The notes beneath the pieces are model-generated. The model was not told where the DNA came from, did not search any database, and saw only the letters and a list, made by a program, of their open reading frames with translations. Positions 5,250-5,964 of a stretch of DNA of 5,964 nt are shown one piece after another. Source of the stretch: Candidatus Babeliales bacterium (lineage in GTDB: Bacteria > Babelota > Babeliae > Babelales > CAZZPM01); the NCBI GenBank assembly GCA_016763165.1, contig JAESUJ010000095.1, forward strand, positions 1 through 5,964, in the 5' to 3' direction. Within the stretch, counting starts at the first letter, position 1. The number at the start of each line of letters is the position of its first letter. The translations under genes and the position numbers were made by a program.

Positions 5250-5896
5250 ATATTTTGATCACAATGCGGTTGCAATGAACATTGATTACATTTTGGATTG
5301 CGAGGCAAGCAGACATTTTGACCCCAAACAACAATCAAGTTGTTCCATGGTATCCATAAATGTTTGGGTAATAATTTCTCAAGAACCTGCTCTGTCTCCT
5401 CAACTGTTTTCGTTTTAATCAACCCAAGCCGATTAGAGATACGATGGACATGAACATCAACACAGATCGCTGGCTGATCAAAGGCCATCCCCAAGACTAA
5501 GTTAGCTGTTTTTAATCCAACCCCCGTAATAGAGATCAGCAACGCTTTATCAGCAGGAACAATGTCATGAAATCGATCTAAAATTTCTTTTGCAACATGC
5601 TGTAATGTTGCAGCTTTTTGCCTGTAAAAACCGGTCTTGAAAACTATTTTTTCTAGAACTGACCGCTCAAGATTAACAAGCTGTTCTGCTGTTTTTGCAT
5701 GAAGAAACAGCTCTTGTACGACAATCCATGTCACGATGTCGCGTGATCTCAAACTCAACAGTGTTGCAATTAAAATCAGAAAAGGATCTTTCCCGTATTT
5801 TTCAATTAAAAGATCAATCAACGGTGGGGTATACTTTTTAACATCCCTTTCTAGCAAGGAAACGATCTTTAATAATCGGTCTGTTTTCTCTGTCAT
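5246..5896 (-). CDS. nth: Endonuclease III (DNA glycosylase/AP lyase)
   Basis: Nth removes oxidised pyrimidines from DNA and cleaves the abasic site, starting base excision repair. The 216-residue protein has the helix-hairpin-helix with catalytic Lys129 (ITGVGLKTANLVLG) and catalytic Asp147 (CVDVHVHR), 18 residues apart as in E. coli (K120/D138). The C-terminal [4Fe-4S] cluster ligands are C196-X6-C203-X2-C206-X5-C212, the exact family spacing. Length agrees with E. coli Nth (211). The start ATG (5896 down) has GAGGA 8 nt upstream, and a promoter is visible behind it. The LLSAQATD segment is replaced by LLSLRSRD, so Arg50 stands where E. coli has Gln41, a variation I recall in other Nth subgroups. 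The gene converges on the TonB-like gene and shares 4 nt with its end. Confidence 0.96.
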   Translation of the reverse strand: MTEKTDRLLKIVSLLERDVKKYTPPLIDLLIEKYGKDPFLILIATLLSLRSRDIVTWIVVQELFLHAKTAEQLVNLERSVLEKIVFKTGFYRQKAATLQHVAKEILDRFHDIVPADKALLISITGVGLKTANLVLGMAFDQPAICVDVHVHRISNRLGLIKTKTVEETEQVLEKLLPKHLWIPWNNLIVVWGQNVCLPRNPKCNQCSLQPHCDQNI

Positions 5897-5904
5897 GATA
5901 AAAA

Positions 5905-5909
5905 TCCTC
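5905..5909 (-). promoter_or_regulatory. nth Shine-Dalgarno sequence
   Basis: Read on the minus strand, GAGGA is followed by 8 nt and then the nth ATG. It is the only well-placed initiation signal and fixes the start at 5896. Confidence 0.7.
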
Positions 5910-5926
5910 GAATTTTTTGTATCTCA

Positions 5927-5954
5927 ATGATATGATAGTAAAAACTATTATCAA
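5927..5954 (-). promoter_or_regulatory. Sigma70-type promoter for nth
   Basis: On the minus strand, TTGATA (5949-5954) and TATCAT (5927-5932) each match the consensus -35 and -10 at five of six bases, with a 16-bp spacer. Transcription would start near 5920, leaving a leader of about 25 nt that holds the GAGGA site. The spacer carries a short dyad (ATAGT 5935-5939, ACTAT 5944-5948). Confidence 0.6.
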
Positions 5955-5964
5955 ACAGACAAGG

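Noticed and set aside
5931..5964. Divergent plus-strand promoter and AAGG Shine-Dalgarno for a gene beyond the right edge
   Set aside because: TATGAT and a terminal AAGG are present, but no paired -35 or start codon is visible inside the window.

Overview
This AT-rich window joins a variable, repeat-bearing left part (1-2053) to a conserved housekeeping right part (2128-5896). The right part encodes peptide chain release factor 2 (prfB), tRNA(Ile)-lysidine synthase (tilS), a TonB/TolA-type envelope protein and, on the opposite strand, endonuclease III (nth). A TonB-type protein implies a two-membrane (Gram-negative) cell. AT-rich DNA plus a secreted, degenerate ankyrin-like protein fits a host-associated or intracellular bacterium. 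Candidatus Dependentiae (TM6/Babeliae) is my best guess, from general resemblance only; no marker in the window proves it.

Left part. Positions 1-360 are the 3' end of a gene whose start lies outside the window. Eight perfect 12-bp units encode a (Ser-Pro-Ser-Pro)n stalk that runs in frame into a C-terminal tail with two hydrophobic segments. A stem-loop follows at 381-415. From 498 to 1951 lies what looks like one gene for a signal-peptide-bearing, ankyrin-like protein, interrupted near 738-743. The first frame ends at TAG 741-743, and the protein continues in the -1 frame through an ankyrin-like helix pair. The junction carries an in-phase A AAT TTA heptamer, a -1 slippery sequence, so both a one-base deletion and ribosomal frameshifting need considering. 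The long fragment has a 42-bp internal tandem duplication and ends in the same layout as the gene at 1-360: membrane segment, about 50 charged residues, membrane segment, stop. A second stem-loop (1970-1996) and a 16-bp tandem repeat with internal dyads (2017-2053) separate this part from the housekeeping genes.

Right part. prfB, tilS and the TonB-like gene are co-directional with gaps of 7 and 22 nt, so they are probably one transcription unit. prfB reads through without the programmed frameshift found in many bacteria. nth converges on the TonB-like gene and their stop codons overlap by 4 nt. nth has its own promoter and Shine-Dalgarno sequence near the right edge. The operon genes share no pathway: translation termination, tRNA-Ile2 anticodon modification and envelope energy transduction. 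The left part looks like a host-interaction or surface-protein locus. No tRNA, rRNA, CRISPR array, transposase or insertion sequence was seen.
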